Shown here: positions 19,306 to 28,658 of the stretch, piece after piece | How the letters are laid out: the number at the start of each line of letters is the position of its first letter | Numbering within the stretch: the stretch's first letter is position 1 | Origin: Sinorhizobium sp. BG8 | GTDB lineage: Bacteria > Pseudomonadota > Alphaproteobacteria > Rhizobiales > Rhizobiaceae | DNA: 64,000 nucleotides | Reading direction: 5' to 3' | Assembly: GCF_016864555.1 (NCBI RefSeq) | Contig: NZ_CP044011.1 | Location: 3,367,501-3,431,500 of the forward strand | Program-made: the position numbers and the translations under genes | Notes under the pieces: model-generated | What the model saw: only the letters and a program-made list of their open reading frames with translations | Databases searched by the model: none | Told to the model about the DNA's origin: nothing

Positions 19306-20106
19306 ATGAGCAAGGGAAAGGTTCTCGTCGTCGGGTCAAACGCCACCCGGATTGAAATTCAGGGCGGAGGAACCGGTCCGACCGGACAATATCTCAACGA
19401 AACCGTGGTGCCAGCTTTAGCTCTTGTCGACGCAGGTTACGAGATCGTGTTGGCGACGCCCGACGGCACCAAGCCGCACATAGACCCCGTGTCCGATGTG
19501 GTGCAGCATTTTGACGGCGACGAAGCTGCTTACAAACGCGGCCGCGCCTTCTTCGACAACGATCGGGCGATGAATGACGTCAGGACATTGAGATCGGTAA
19601 TCGACGAAGGCCTCGATGGCTATGCCGGCGTCTTCGTGCCAGGCGGCCAGGCGCCAGTGGTCGATCTTATGCAGGACGCAGATCTCGGCGAGATCCTGCG
19701 CCACTTTCATGCGCGCCGGAAACCTACGGCTTTCCTTTGCCATGGTCCGATCGCCTCGCTCGCCGCACTGCCGCGCGCAAGGGAGTACCGGGCTGCCTTG
19801 ATTGCTGGCGATGTCTCAAAGGCGTCTGACCTCAGTAGGGGCTGGCAGTATGCGGGTTACGAGATGACCGTATTCTCTGCGAGCGAAGAGAAACCAATCG
19901 AAGAGCAGATCCTTCACGGAAAGCTCTATTTCACGATGCCCGATGCATTGGGTATGGCAGGTGGCGACGTCAGGACAAACCCGGTCGACTTCTCTCCCCA
20001 TGTAATCGTGGACCGCGAACTCATCACGGGTCAAAACCCGCGATCGGATCATCCCCTTGCAGCAAAGCTGGTCGAGGCTCTCGATAGCGTGATGGTCACC
20101 ACGTGA
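19306..20106 (+). CDS. DJ-1/PfpI-family (type 1 glutamine amidotransferase-like) protein
   Basis: 266 aa, resembling the Hsp31/class I GATase-like group that includes glyoxalase III-type and chaperone-like members. The nucleophile elbow is FLCHGPIASLA with Cys near residue 145, preceded by GVFVPGGQAPVVDL. The N-terminal VVGSNATRIEIQGGG and the C-terminal DFSPHVIVDRELITGQNP block are typical of this longer subgroup. GAGGAGGA stands before the ATG at 19306. Protection from reactive carbonyls is plausible beside an old yellow enzyme and an ABM protein, but this is inference. Confidence 0.85.
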   Translation: MSKGKVLVVGSNATRIEIQGGGTGPTGQYLNETVVPALALVDAGYEIVLATPDGTKPHIDPVSDVVQHFDGDEAAYKRGRAFFDNDRAMNDVRTLRSVIDEGLDGYAGVFVPGGQAPVVDLMQDADLGEILRHFHARRKPTAFLCHGPIASLAALPRAREYRAALIAGDVSKASDLSRGWQYAGYEMTVFSASEEKPIEEQILHGKLYFTMPDALGMAGGDVRTNPVDFSPHVIVDRELITGQNPRSDHPLAAKLVEALDSVMVTT

Positions 20107-20217
20107 TCTGTGATGAAGTACGGCATTGAAGCGGCTGGTGCATCTTCAGTGCCGTTCTCCGCTCCGCACAACCCTCGTGCGCGAATACCCCTCGTGTATT
20201 CCATCAGGAGCCCCGGA

Positions 20218-20523
20218 ATGACGCAGTCCCCGACCAAGATCACCGCCATCCTGACCGCCCACCTTGGCAAGGCCGCCGAATTGCAAACACTGCTCGTTGG
20301 CATGGCACCGCTTTGCAGGGCGGAACCCGGCAATCTGCGCTGGGATGTTTGGCGCGACCGGGCACATGGCGAGCGATACGTGCTCGACGAACTCTATGTG
20401 GACGCCGCCGCCGTCGAGGCACACCGCATGACGCCCCACTATCAGTCTTATCTGGCCAGGATTCCCGAACTCGCCGAGCGAACGGCGTGGATCCTGGAGG
20501 CGGTCGATGTCGGAGGCGTTTGA
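20218..20523 (+). CDS. Putative quinol monooxygenase (ABM superfamily)
   Basis: 101 aa with the compact ferredoxin-like fold of YgiN-type proteins: KITAILTAHLGKAAELQTLL, then CRAEPGNLRWDVWRD, ERYVLDELYVDAAAVEAHRMTPHYQSYL. Members oxidise quinols or related aromatics without a metal cofactor, though many have unknown roles. The ATG at 20218 follows AGGAG at seven bases. A start at 20110 would add 36 unrelated residues. It ends before a strong hairpin at 20576-20619. Confidence 0.82.
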   Translation: MTQSPTKITAILTAHLGKAAELQTLLVGMAPLCRAEPGNLRWDVWRDRAHGERYVLDELYVDAAAVEAHRMTPHYQSYLARIPELAERTAWILEAVDVGGV

Positions 20524-20575
20524 TTTGAATTCCTTGCACCCCCGCGCAATGCCCGTGCCGCAAATGTCGTGCGAA

Positions 20576-20619
20576 GGGCGGCGCACCGGACGGAGAAGAG
20601 TATCGTCCGTGCGCCGCCC
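20576..20619. terminator. Long GC-rich hairpin between convergent genes
   Basis: A 16-bp stem with one bulged base and an 11-base loop, from GGGCGGCGCACCGGACG to CGTCCGTGCGCCGCCC. It sits between the ends of the ABM gene and the ABC binding-protein gene, so it may terminate in both directions. There is no strong T-run. Confidence 0.55.
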
Positions 20620-20683
20620 CGAGGTCAGCGGGTTGGAGGCGCCGCTGGAGGCAGTCCAGCCGCTTCCGGCCGGGGGCCATTGA

Positions 20684-21619
20684 TCAATCGTAGAGAACGG
20701 CAGCGACCTTGGCGTCAGTCAGGTTGCTCTTGTCGTACCAGTAGAACCCAGTGTCGATGACCTTCTCGAGCTTCTCGCCCTTGATCACCTTCGCAAGCGA
20801 GTCCACGACACATTGGCCGATGCCGACCGGGTTCTGCGTGATCGCGCCGTATTCGGAGCCGTCGGCGATTGCCGCCTTCTGCTGCTTGCCGGAGTCGAAG
20901 CCAATGACGATGACCTTGGATTTTGCTTCGCGAGCCGCCTGAAGCAGACCGATTGCGGATCCTTCGTTCGAAGCGAAGATGCCCTTGATGTCCGGATGGG
21001 CTGCGAGCATGGCCTTTGCGCTCTCGGTCGCCACCAGCGGATCGCCGCCGTACTGGATGTCGACGATCTGGATGTCGGGATATTTGCTCTCGATCTCGTT
21101 CTTGAACCCGTCCCGGCGCTGGATGCCCGTCTGGCTGGTTTGGTCATGCACGAGCATTCCGATCTCGCCGGACTTTCCGATCGCTTCCGCCATCTTCTCT
21201 CCGGCTGCGGCCGCGGCCTTGAGGTTGTCCGTCGAGCAGGTCGCAAGGGGAAGGTCACTGTCGACTCCCGAGTCGAAGGCGACGATCGGGATGCCCGCTT
21301 CGTGAGCCTTCTTCAGCAGAGGCACTTCGGCCTGGGAGTCGAGTGCTGCAAAGCCGAGGCCCTGCGGTTGCTTGGCGATCGCGGCGTTGAGCATGTCGAT
21401 TTGCTTGTCGATCATGGTTTCGGTCTCCGGTGCCTCGAACGTGATCGTCACGCCATTTCTCTCCGCCGCTTCCTCCGCACCAGCCTTCACGGCCTGCCAG
21501 AACTGATGCTGAAAGCCCTTCGAGATGATTGCGAAATATGGGTCGGCGGCGAAGCTCGGTGCGGATACGGTCGCAGCAGGGCCGAGAGCCAGTGCAAAGA
21601 TCAATGCGGTCTTCTTCAT
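20684..21619 (-). CDS. Sugar-type ABC transporter substrate-binding protein (RbsB-like)
   Basis: 311 aa with a cleavable signal peptide (about residues 1-24, ending SFAAD). The rest is a periplasmic-binding-protein type I fold of the ribose/inositol class: YFAIISKGFQHQFWQAVKAG, IDMLNAAIAKQPQGLGFAALD, GIPIVAFDSGVDSD, IKGIFASNEGSAIGL and VIVIGFDSGKQQ. It captures the ligand in the periplasm and delivers it to the permease (21709-22713) and double ATPase (22728-24260). Ligand identity is not readable. The downstream catabolic operon points to an inositol derivative or sugar (inference). Confidence 0.9.
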   Translation of the reverse strand: MKKTALIFALALGPAATVSAPSFAADPYFAIISKGFQHQFWQAVKAGAEEAAERNGVTITFEAPETETMIDKQIDMLNAAIAKQPQGLGFAALDSQAEVPLLKKAHEAGIPIVAFDSGVDSDLPLATCSTDNLKAAAAAGEKMAEAIGKSGEIGMLVHDQTSQTGIQRRDGFKNEIESKYPDIQIVDIQYGGDPLVATESAKAMLAAHPDIKGIFASNEGSAIGLLQAAREAKSKVIVIGFDSGKQQKAAIADGSEYGAITQNPVGIGQCVVDSLAKVIKGEKLEKVIDTGFYWYDKSNLTDAKVAAVLYD

Positions 21620-21708
21620 GTAATTCTCCTCCAGTAGGTTTTGACTTCGCTGTTCGATGCAGCGGAATTGCCTTCATGCGTGCGTGTCTGAGGAACTGCC
21701 CTCCCAAT

Positions 21709-22713
21709 TCACCTTTGCTTGCGAAGAACCATGTCGACGAAGACGGCGACGATGATGATGATTCCGGTGACGACGATCTGCCATTCCTGGGCCACGCCCA
21801 TGATGCGCAGGCCGTTGTTCAGAACGGAGATGATGAACGCGCCGATGATGGTCCCGAGGATCGTGCCCCGACCGCCGCTGAGCGACGTGCCGCCGATGAC
21901 GACTGCGGCAATGGCATCGAGCTCGTAGCCCTGGCCGAGAGCAGGCTGTGCGGAGTTCAGCCGGGAAGCAATCAAAAGTCCCGCGATACCGCAGACCAGA
22001 CCGCCGAGCGCATAGGTCAGGATCTTCCAACGGTCGACGTTGACGCCCGAAAGGCGTGCGGCCTCTTCATTGCTGCCGAGCGCGAAGATGTAACGACCGA
22101 GCAGCGTACGCGTCAGAATGATGGAGGCGACGAGTGCGACGGCGAACAGGATGAGGACGCCGTTCGGGATTTCCAGACCCGGCACGATCTGGCCAACGAA
22201 GGAATCGACCGAGATCATCGTGAAGTTCGGCGTATCGTTGAAGTAGATCGGCTTGACCCCTGAAATTACGAGCGAAAGGCCTTTCAGGATCAGCATCATG
22301 CCAAGCGTGGCGATGAAGGGCGGGATCTTGAACTTCGCGATGATCGTCCCGGAGACAGCGCCGCAGAACGCGCCCGTTGCCATGGCGCCCACGATCCCCA
22401 CCGCCATCGGCAGCTTCAGGAAGGTTAGCAAGACGCCCGTGATGACCGCGCAGAACGTCATCAGGGTCCCGACCGAGAGATCGATGCCGCCGGAGACAAT
22501 CACGAAGGTACAGGCAACTGCGAGAACCCCGTTGACCGCTGTCGCCTGCATGATGCCGATCATGTTGCTCTGGGTCATGAAGTTCGCGGTGGCGACGCTG
22601 AAGTAGATCAGCATCGCGATCAGCACCACGAACGCGACCGCCTTCTGCAGCGCCGCCGCCGTGAAGAATCCAGGCTTCGCCGGGCTTGCATGTGCGAGTG
22701 TTGTGTCAGTCAT
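21709..22713 (-). CDS. Sugar-type ABC transporter permease (RbsC-like)
   Basis: 334-aa integral membrane protein with about 8-10 hydrophobic segments. It carries the family signatures GGIDLSVGTLMTFCAVI, PPFIATLGMMLILKGLSL, SNEEAARLSGVNVDRWKIL and GGTSLSGGRGTILGTIIGAFII. The start at 22713 gives MTDTTLAHASP and fits the usual RbsC length; the open frame upstream overlaps the ATPase gene and is not coding in this frame. Fourteen bases separate it from the ATPase stop, so they are co-transcribed. Confidence 0.9.
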   Translation of the reverse strand: MTDTTLAHASPAKPGFFTAAALQKAVAFVVLIAMLIYFSVATANFMTQSNMIGIMQATAVNGVLAVACTFVIVSGGIDLSVGTLMTFCAVITGVLLTFLKLPMAVGIVGAMATGAFCGAVSGTIIAKFKIPPFIATLGMMLILKGLSLVISGVKPIYFNDTPNFTMISVDSFVGQIVPGLEIPNGVLILFAVALVASIILTRTLLGRYIFALGSNEEAARLSGVNVDRWKILTYALGGLVCGIAGLLIASRLNSAQPALGQGYELDAIAAVVIGGTSLSGGRGTILGTIIGAFIISVLNNGLRIMGVAQEWQIVVTGIIIIVAVFVDMVLRKQR

Positions 22714-22727
22714 AACGTTGCTCCCCT

Positions 22728-24260
22728 TCAAGCGGCCGACTTCTGGCGTTGCGTGGCCAGTGTCATGATGGCCTCTTGTGTTGCTGTCGCTCCGTCGAGT
22801 TCCCCGGTTATCCGGCCCTCGCACATCACGATGATGCGATGCGAAAGCCGGAGGATTTCGGGAAGTTCGGACGAGATGACGATGATGGATTTGCCCTGCG
22901 CGGCGAGGTCCTGGAGCAGATGGTAGATCTCGGCCTTGGCACCGATGTCGATGCCGCGCGTCGGCTCGTCGAAGATGAGGATGTCGCAATCCCGCAGGAG
23001 CCACTTGGCGATGACGACCTTCTGCTGGTTTCCGCCCGACAGGAGTCGTGTTTCCTGGTCGACGGAAGGCGTCTTCACCCGGAGCTTTTTCACATATTGA
23101 TCGGAAGTCTTTCGGAGCGCCGAATCCTTCATGAAGAAGGATCCCCAGGTGAACCGCGGCCATGAGGCCATCGTCACGTTATCGAGGACGGACATCCGGG
23201 TGACGAGACCGAAGTGCTTTCGATCCTCGCTCAGGTAAGCCACTCCAAGCCGGACCGCGTCTTTCGGCGTGCGGATATGCTGGGACGCACCATGAATGAT
23301 GATCTCGCCTGAATCGATCGGGTCGGCGCCGAACACTGCACGGGCGACTTCGGTTCTCCCCGCCCCCATCAGGCCGGCAAATCCGAGGATCTCGCCTCTC
23401 CCCAGGGAGAAGCTGACGTCGCGAATGACCTTCCCGCGGTTCAGCCCCTCCACGCGAAGAACCTGCTCGCCGGAGCCTCGGCCCTCGGCCCTCGTAGCGT
23501 CGGCGAGTTCGCGTCCGACCATGAGCGAGATCACCTTCGAGATCGGCGTGCCCTTTGCCGGGAGGGTGCCAATGTACTGGCCGTCGCGCATGATGGTTAT
23601 GCGGTCGGCAATGCGCATGACCTCGTCCATCTTGTGGGTGATGTAGACGATGCCGACGCCCTGGGACTTGAGATCCTCAATGATCGAGAAGAGATGCTCG
23701 ACCTCGGTCTCGTTCAGCGCCGAGGTCGGCTCGTCCATGATGAGGACGCGCGAGTTGAAGGAAAGTGCCTTCGCGATCTCGACGAGCTGCTGCCGCGCCA
23801 CGGTGAGGTCGCCGACCTGCCCTTTAGGATCGATCTTGACTTTCATCCGGGAAAACAGTGCGGCGGCATCGACGTTCATCTTGTCTTCGTCGACGAACAT
23901 TCCCATCCAGCTACGAGGCTCTCTGCCGATGAATATGTTCTGAGCAGCGGTCAGGTGGTTCATCAGGAAGAGTTCCTGGTGAATGATTCCTATGCCCCGG
24001 CTCAGCGCCGACCGCGGGCCATGCAGCGTCACGGGCTCGCCGTCTAGACGTATCTCTCCGGCATCAGGCTGGTACACGCCCGTCAAGATCTTCATGAGGG
24101 TCGACTTTCCGGCGCCGTTTTCCCCCATGAGAGCGTGCACCTCGCCCTCGGCGAGATCGAAGCGGGCGTTGTCCAGCGCACGTACGCCGGGAAAGGACTT
24201 CTCGATGCCTTTCGCATCGATCACTATCTTCCCGGGCTGGGTCATTATGTTTTCAGTCAC
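22728..24260 (-). CDS. Sugar-type ABC transporter ATP-binding protein, two ABC domains (RbsA/MglA-like)
   Basis: 510 aa with tandem ABC domains. Domain 1 has Walker [12 protein letters not shown] and Walker [12 protein letters not shown]. Domain 2 has the degenerate Walker [12 protein letters not shown], signature [16 protein letters not shown] and Walker [16 protein letters not shown]. This asymmetry is normal for RbsA/MglA proteins. It powers import by the permease and binding protein downstream. ATG codons at 24260 and 24245 are both possible starts. The operator-like palindrome at 24653-24668 lies about 400 bases upstream. Confidence 0.92.
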   Translation of the reverse strand: MTENIMTQPGKIVIDAKGIEKSFPGVRALDNARFDLAEGEVHALMGENGAGKSTLMKILTGVYQPDAGEIRLDGEPVTLHGPRSALSRGIGIIHQELFLMNHLTAAQNIFIGREPRSWMGMFVDEDKMNVDAAALFSRMKVKIDPKGQVGDLTVARQQLVEIAKALSFNSRVLIMDEPTSALNETEVEHLFSIIEDLKSQGVGIVYITHKMDEVMRIADRITIMRDGQYIGTLPAKGTPISKVISLMVGRELADATRAEGRGSGEQVLRVEGLNRGKVIRDVSFSLGRGEILGFAGLMGAGRTEVARAVFGADPIDSGEIIIHGASQHIRTPKDAVRLGVAYLSEDRKHFGLVTRMSVLDNVTMASWPRFTWGSFFMKDSALRKTSDQYVKKLRVKTPSVDQETRLLSGGNQQKVVIAKWLLRDCDILIFDEPTRGIDIGAKAEIYHLLQDLAAQGKSIIVISSELPEILRLSHRIIVMCEGRITGELDGATATQEAIMTLATQRQKSAA

Positions 24261-24851
24261 AGTGTCCTCCCTTGCGCGGCCGCAGGGACGCGCTCCCCCG
24301 CCCGGCTGTCATCGGGTGGCCGGTTGGATTGTCTTTGAACGATGTCGTTGATCTCGTTGCGCGGCTCAGGCCGCGCCGGGTTCAGGATCTGTCGCTACGC
24401 ATCTGAAAACCGTGCGAACGGGAGCGATGCCGCCGTTCGCGAGGAGGGACACTTGTCCGAGTTCAGGTGCAGGAAATGTCTGATCATGATGCTGTCCTCC
24501 AACAGTCGATCAAGCGCATGTTTGTCACAGCACAGCATTCAGGACTGTGCGTGCAAGTTCACCCTCGACTGGAGAGAAACTCCCGGTCTCTCCGTGCGCT
24601 TTTCTGATCGGCGATGGTGATCTGAAGGACGGTTCATGGCAAATGATAAAATGATACATTTGCATCATTTGTTTCGTGCACGACGATGAGACACGCTCGG
24701 CAAAACGCCAAAGACCGTTGCGAAACGCGCATTTCCGTCAATGCAGACGCACCCCTCGGGTTCAGGGCGCGCACAAGTGAGCGTGGCAGGTGCGTCTAAG
24801 TCGTCGGAGGGACGGTTAGCCAAGGACTTTGGCTAGACGGATCACAGTCGT
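24261..24851. other. Leader of the ABC operon and lacI 3' flank
   Basis: A 590-base stretch without a convincing gene. It contains the operator-like element at 24653-24668 and so probably the promoter of the leftward ABC operon, leaving a long untranslated leader of up to about 390 bases. A rightward frame at 24342-24620 has no family features and opposes the operon. An attenuator or small RNA in the leader cannot be excluded. Confidence 0.45.
24653..24668. promoter_or_regulatory. Probable LacI-family operator, ABC operon side
   Basis: TGATACATTTGCATCA is an imperfect 16-bp palindrome within A+T-rich sequence. It differs at only two positions from TGATGCATTTGCGTCA at 25917-25932. Each copy stands upstream of a unit flanking the lacI-type gene, which fits coordinated control of import and catabolism. 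Confidence 0.6.
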
Positions 24852-25874
24852 CTATTCGAAACGAACGTTCTCGCGGATGAAGATCTGGGGCCGCTGCGCC
24901 GCGGAAACCTCCTCTTCGGAAAACCTCCCGGCCTGGCAAAGCTGGATTTCTATGGCCCTTCGCGCATCCAGGTAGGGATCCCTGTCGATGATCGCATCGA
25001 CAACGCCTTCGTTCATCAAGGCCACCCGCTCAGGTGTGACAGTGTGGGTTATGATGCAGGTGGTCTGGTCCTTGCCGACAGCCTTGAGCTCCTCGGCAAG
25101 ACCCGGGTTTCCGACGGACATGTTGTAAATGCCCTTGAGGTTCGGATACGTCTTGAGAAGCGCGCGGAAGTCCTTCCTGATGTCTTCCTGCTCGAAGCTC
25201 TGGAAAGTCTCCACGATCTGACAATTCGGATAATTCCGCCGGAGGATGTTGCGGAACCCGACTTCTCGCTGATCATGTTCAAGCAGTTGGTGGAAGCCAA
25301 CGATGATGACTATCTCGCCTCCGGGCGGGCCAAGGAACCTGCCCATGAGCGCTCCGGCCGTTCTTCCTTCCTGAAGCGCGTTGGAGCCGACGTAGTCGAC
25401 GCGACCTGTTGCCGGCAGATCCGAAGCCACAGTGACGATCGGCATCTTCCGGGCAAGCTCCTCGGTCTTCATGACAACCTGCGGATCGTCGAACAGGATG
25501 ACCACCAGGGCATCGCAGTCTGCCGCCGCCTTGTTCAGCGTCTTGATCGCGGCCTCGGGCGTGATCTGCTCGAAGTACCAGAAGCTCACACGGATGTTGT
25601 AGCGCTTGTATTGTTGGGCCGTTCTAGTGAACCCCTCGCGCAGCTTCACATAGTAGGAATTCGTGTTGTTCTGCAGCACGACGCCGATGCGAAGGATGCG
25701 TGTCGGCATCATGTTGAGCGCCCGGTCGACCCCGAGCGCCTTTGCCGTTGCGATTACAAGCTGCTCGGTCTGAGGCTTTACCCCACCCCTGCCGTTCAGG
25801 ACCCGGTCAACGGTGATCCTGCTGACACCCGCCTTTTCGGCCACGTCCTCCATGCTCGGCTTGCGACGAACCAT
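24852..25874 (-). CDS. LacI-family transcriptional regulator
   Basis: 340 aa. The N-terminal helix-turn-helix (SMEDVAEKAGVSRITVDRVLNGRGGVKPQ, residues 7-35) precedes a periplasmic-binding-protein-like sensor domain (residues 60-335) resembling the sugar class. It lies between the leftward ABC operon and the rightward catabolic operon. Matching operator candidates at 24653-24668 and 25917-25932 suggest that it represses both until a pathway ligand binds. The second site lies 43 bases upstream of its own start, so autoregulation is likely. Confidence 0.9.
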   Translation of the reverse strand: MVRRKPSMEDVAEKAGVSRITVDRVLNGRGGVKPQTEQLVIATAKALGVDRALNMMPTRILRIGVVLQNNTNSYYVKLREGFTRTAQQYKRYNIRVSFWYFEQITPEAAIKTLNKAAADCDALVVILFDDPQVVMKTEELARKMPIVTVASDLPATGRVDYVGSNALQEGRTAGALMGRFLGPPGGEIVIIVGFHQLLEHDQREVGFRNILRRNYPNCQIVETFQSFEQEDIRKDFRALLKTYPNLKGIYNMSVGNPGLAEELKAVGKDQTTCIITHTVTPERVALMNEGVVDAIIDRDPYLDARRAIEIQLCQAGRFSEEEVSAAQRPQIFIRENVRFE

Positions 25875-25916
25875 CCTCGCCTCCCCGTGGCCTCCAATGA
25901 TGCATTAGTATTGAAA

Positions 25917-25932
25917 TGATGCATTTGCGTCA
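25917..25932. promoter_or_regulatory. Probable LacI-family operator, catabolic operon side
   Basis: TGATGCATTTGCGTCA lies between the divergent lacI-type gene and the Gfo/Idh/MocA gene. A partial extra copy (ATGATGCATTA) lies about 20 bases to the left, giving a direct-repeat arrangement. It matches 14 of 16 positions of the site at 24653-24668. Confidence 0.6.
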
Positions 25933-26022
25933 ACAATGACGTTGATCTCCGACCATGGACGGCGGGATATTCGGCCGATCAGGAGGAGCGAGCGCCTCGG
26001 CGCTTTGACAGGGTGGAGAGCA

Positions 26023-27057
26023 ATGACAACACAATCGCAAATCGGGTCGGCCGATCGCGCCGTCCGGATCGCCGTCATCGGCGCTGGCCGCATCGGTGAG
26101 GTCCACATCACGAACCTGACCAGAAGGGTGAAGGGCGCGGTGGTCACGGGCGTCTTCGACAGCGACATATCGAAAGCGGAAGCGATCGGTGAACGCTTCG
26201 GCGTGCCGGCGCGGCCTACTCTTGAAGCGCTTCTCACCGAGGGAGGTCCTGTTGCCGTCGTGGTCGGCTCTCCCAGTGCTTTCCACCTGGAGCATGTGAA
26301 GAAGGCAGCATCCGCGGGTCTGCATGTACTTTGCGAGAAGCCCTTGGCACTGGACGAGGAAGGTATCGCCGAAGCCATAGAGGCATGCGCCTCGAAAGGC
26401 CGGATCCTGCAGGTGGGTTTCAACCGCCGTTTTGATCCCAACTCGGTCGCGGTCCGGGAGGAAGTCGATTCCGGGCGGCTGGGCAAGGTAAGGTCACTCA
26501 GGATAACCTCCAGGGACCCCTGGCCGCCATCCATCGACTATGTGCGCTCGTCTGGGGGGATGATCATGGACATGACCATCCATGATCTCGACCTCGCCCG
26601 ATTCCTCACAGGAGAGGAAGTCGTGGAAGTGTCTGCATTCGGCGGCTGCCTGATTGACCCGGAAATCGGGAACGCGGGCGATATTGATCTCGCAACCATC
26701 ATGCTCCGCTTTGAATCCGGCGCCGTGGGCGTCGTGGAGAACACCCGCGCCACCCCGTATGGCTACGACCAGCGCGTCGAGGTGCTCGGTTCGGACGCTT
26801 CCATCGAGAGCGAGAACATGACCCCGTCCCGGGTCGTGAAGCGTTCGGCATCGGGGCAGACGCAACCCAATCCCCTTCCCTTCTTTTTACAGCGCTACGA
26901 GGAGGCGTTTTCCCGGGAGCTGCAGCATTTCGTCGATGCGGTTCGCGAGGCGAAGGCGGTCGCTGTCTCCGGTAAGGATGCTCTTCACGCACATCGAATT
27001 GCTCAGGCCGTCCAACGCTCCCTGGCGAGCGGTCGTCCTGAACGCGTTACTGCTTGA
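26023..27057 (+). CDS. Gfo/Idh/MocA oxidoreductase, inositol 2-dehydrogenase-like
   Basis: 344 aa. The N-terminal Rossmann fold has IAVIGAGRIGEVH; the catalytic Lys is in CEKPLALDEEG. The substrate domain carries GFNRRFDP, then GGMIMDMTIHDLDLARFL with the Asp and His that match the catalytic pair of IolG-type inositol dehydrogenases. The later YGYDQRVEVLGS is also IolG-like. It should oxidise a ring hydroxyl of an inositol-like polyol with NAD+. I chose the ATG at 26023, after GGAGAG; a start at 25936 would overlap the operator area. It is the first gene of the rightward operon, 12 bases before the MocE-like gene. Rhizopine MocA belongs to the same superfamily. Confidence 0.88.
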   Translation: MTTQSQIGSADRAVRIAVIGAGRIGEVHITNLTRRVKGAVVTGVFDSDISKAEAIGERFGVPARPTLEALLTEGGPVAVVVGSPSAFHLEHVKKAASAGLHVLCEKPLALDEEGIAEAIEACASKGRILQVGFNRRFDPNSVAVREEVDSGRLGKVRSLRITSRDPWPPSIDYVRSSGGMIMDMTIHDLDLARFLTGEEVVEVSAFGGCLIDPEIGNAGDIDLATIMLRFESGAVGVVENTRATPYGYDQRVEVLGSDASIESENMTPSRVVKRSASGQTQPNPLPFFLQRYEEAFSRELQHFVDAVREAKAVAVSGKDALHAHRIAQAVQRSLASGRPERVTA

Positions 27058-27069
27058 GAGGAGATTGAC

Positions 27070-27384
27070 ATGGCCTGGATTTCCGCTTGTCGCGTCGAAG
27101 ACATCGAACAGGAAGGCGTGGTGCGGTTCGACCACGCGGGAAAGACCTACGCTGTCTATCGCTCGCCGCATGACGAGGTGTTCTGCACCGACGGTCTCTG
27201 CACCCACGAGGCGATACATCTCGCCGAAGGACTGGTGATGGACTACGAGATCGAATGTCCCAAGCACGCGGGCGTATTCGACTACCGCACGGGCGACGCC
27301 ATCCGCCTGCCCGCCTGCCGGAAACTCAACTCCTATCCGGCACGTGTCGAAGATGGAGCTGTGCTGCTGCAACTTCCTGCCTGA
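27070..27384 (+). CDS. mocE: MocE-family Rieske-type 2Fe-2S ferredoxin
   Basis: 104 aa, a single Rieske domain. The cluster ligands are visible as CTH (in DGLCTHEAIHL, residues about 42-44) and CPKH (about residues 61-64). MocE proteins pass electrons from a flavoprotein reductase to an oxygenase. In rhizopine degradation MocDEF remove the O-methyl group of 3-O-methyl-scyllo-inosamine. It sits 12 bases after the dehydrogenase gene and 27 bases before the reductase gene, consistent with one electron-transfer chain. The symbol reflects family resemblance, not proven function. Confidence 0.88.
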   Translation: MAWISACRVEDIEQEGVVRFDHAGKTYAVYRSPHDEVFCTDGLCTHEAIHLAEGLVMDYEIECPKHAGVFDYRTGDAIRLPACRKLNSYPARVEDGAVLLQLPA

Positions 27385-27411
27385 CCGGTTTCCAGAAACG
27401 GGAGATGGACC

Positions 27412-28641
27412 ATGTCGTCGTATGTCATAGTCGGCGCAGGCGAATGTGGTGCGCGCGCCGCCTTCGCACTTCGAGAAAAAGGTTTCGACGGATCGATAAC
27501 GCTCGTCGGCAGTGAGCCCCACCTGCCTTACGAACGCCCGCCGCTTTCGAAGGACGCGATCATCGCGGGTTCTGCACCCAAGCTCGTGGCAGATGCCGAG
27601 GGGTTCGCGGCAGCGGGAATCGAGGTCCTGCTCGACACGCAAGTGGTTGCCATCGACCGTGCCAGGAAAGAACTGCTGCTTCTAGATGCAGATGGTCCCC
27701 TCCCGTATGACAAGCTGCTCTTGACCACTGGAGCACGACCAAGGGAGCTTCCCGTCGCCCGGCTCTCAAACGGGCGCGTGCGTTCACTTAGGAGCCACGG
27801 CGATGCGATGGCAATCCGCCGGCACCTCGCATCAGCTTGCCACCTGACTATCATTGGCGGTGGATTCATCGGATTGGAACTTGCGGCGGCTGCTCGAGGG
27901 CTGGGCGCGGAGGTCACTCTGCTGGAAGGACTTCCTCGTGTTCTCAGTCGCGGCGTTCCGGCGGAGATTGCTGAAGTTGTCGCCAGCCGCCACCGCCAGG
28001 AAGGCGTCGAGCTGATCTGTGATGCCAAGATCGATTCAATCGAGGAGCTCCCCGACCGCGTCGACATCCGGCTGGCTGACGGTCGCGCCATTTCTTCCGA
28101 TCTGCTTGTCGTTGGCGCAGGTTCCATACCGAACACCGATATCGCCGAGGCGGCGGGGCTCGCCATCGCAAACGGCATCTCTGTCGACCAACATCTGCGG
28201 ACAAGCGATCCCGACATTTTTGCAGCCGGCGACTGCTGCTCGTTCCCGCTCGGTCTCTACGATGGACGCCGCATTCGCCTGGAGTCTTGGAGAAACGCCC
28301 TCGAGCAGGGTCAGTTCGCAGCGGCAAACATGCTCGGCCTCACCGAAAGTACCTCCGCAGTCCCGTGGTTCTGGTCGGATCAGTACGACCTGACACTACA
28401 GATCGCCGGGTTGGCCGAAGGCTCCGTCCTCCAGGTCAGACGAAACCTCGCCGACGATGCCTTCATTCTGTTCGACCTCGACGCGGGCGGCAGACTGATC
28501 GCGGCAAGCGGTATTGGCAAAGGTAACGCCGTCGCTCGGGATATCAGGGTCGCCGAGATGATGATCGCAGCACGCATCCTATCGGATCCGACCGCCTTGG
28601 CTGCACCGGACGTCAAATTGAAGAGCCTTTTGGCCGCTTGA
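27412..28641 (+). CDS. mocF: MocF-like FAD-dependent ferredoxin reductase
   Basis: 409 aa, of the rhodocoxin/putidaredoxin reductase group. It has the FAD site VIVGAGECGARAAFALRE at the N-terminus, the diagnostic PYERPPLSKDAI, the NADH site LTIIGGGFIGLELAAAARG near residue 145 and FAAGDCC near residue 285. It takes electrons from NADH and should reduce the MocE-like ferredoxin encoded just upstream. The C-terminal third (WFWSDQYDLTLQIAG) is typical. Its stop lies 17 bases before the purU ATG. Confidence 0.9.
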   Translation: MSSYVIVGAGECGARAAFALREKGFDGSITLVGSEPHLPYERPPLSKDAIIAGSAPKLVADAEGFAAAGIEVLLDTQVVAIDRARKELLLLDADGPLPYDKLLLTTGARPRELPVARLSNGRVRSLRSHGDAMAIRRHLASACHLTIIGGGFIGLELAAAARGLGAEVTLLEGLPRVLSRGVPAEIAEVVASRHRQEGVELICDAKIDSIEELPDRVDIRLADGRAISSDLLVVGAGSIPNTDIAEAAGLAIANGISVDQHLRTSDPDIFAAGDCCSFPLGLYDGRRIRLESWRNALEQGQFAAANMLGLTESTSAVPWFWSDQYDLTLQIAGLAEGSVLQVRRNLADDAFILFDLDAGGRLIAASGIGKGNAVARDIRVAEMMIAARILSDPTALAAPDVKLKSLLAA

Positions 28642-28658
28642 ATGGAAGCAACCGGAAC

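Noticed and set aside
24342-24620. Possible small gene before the ABC operon
   Set aside because: It has no ribosome site or family features and opposes the operon leader.
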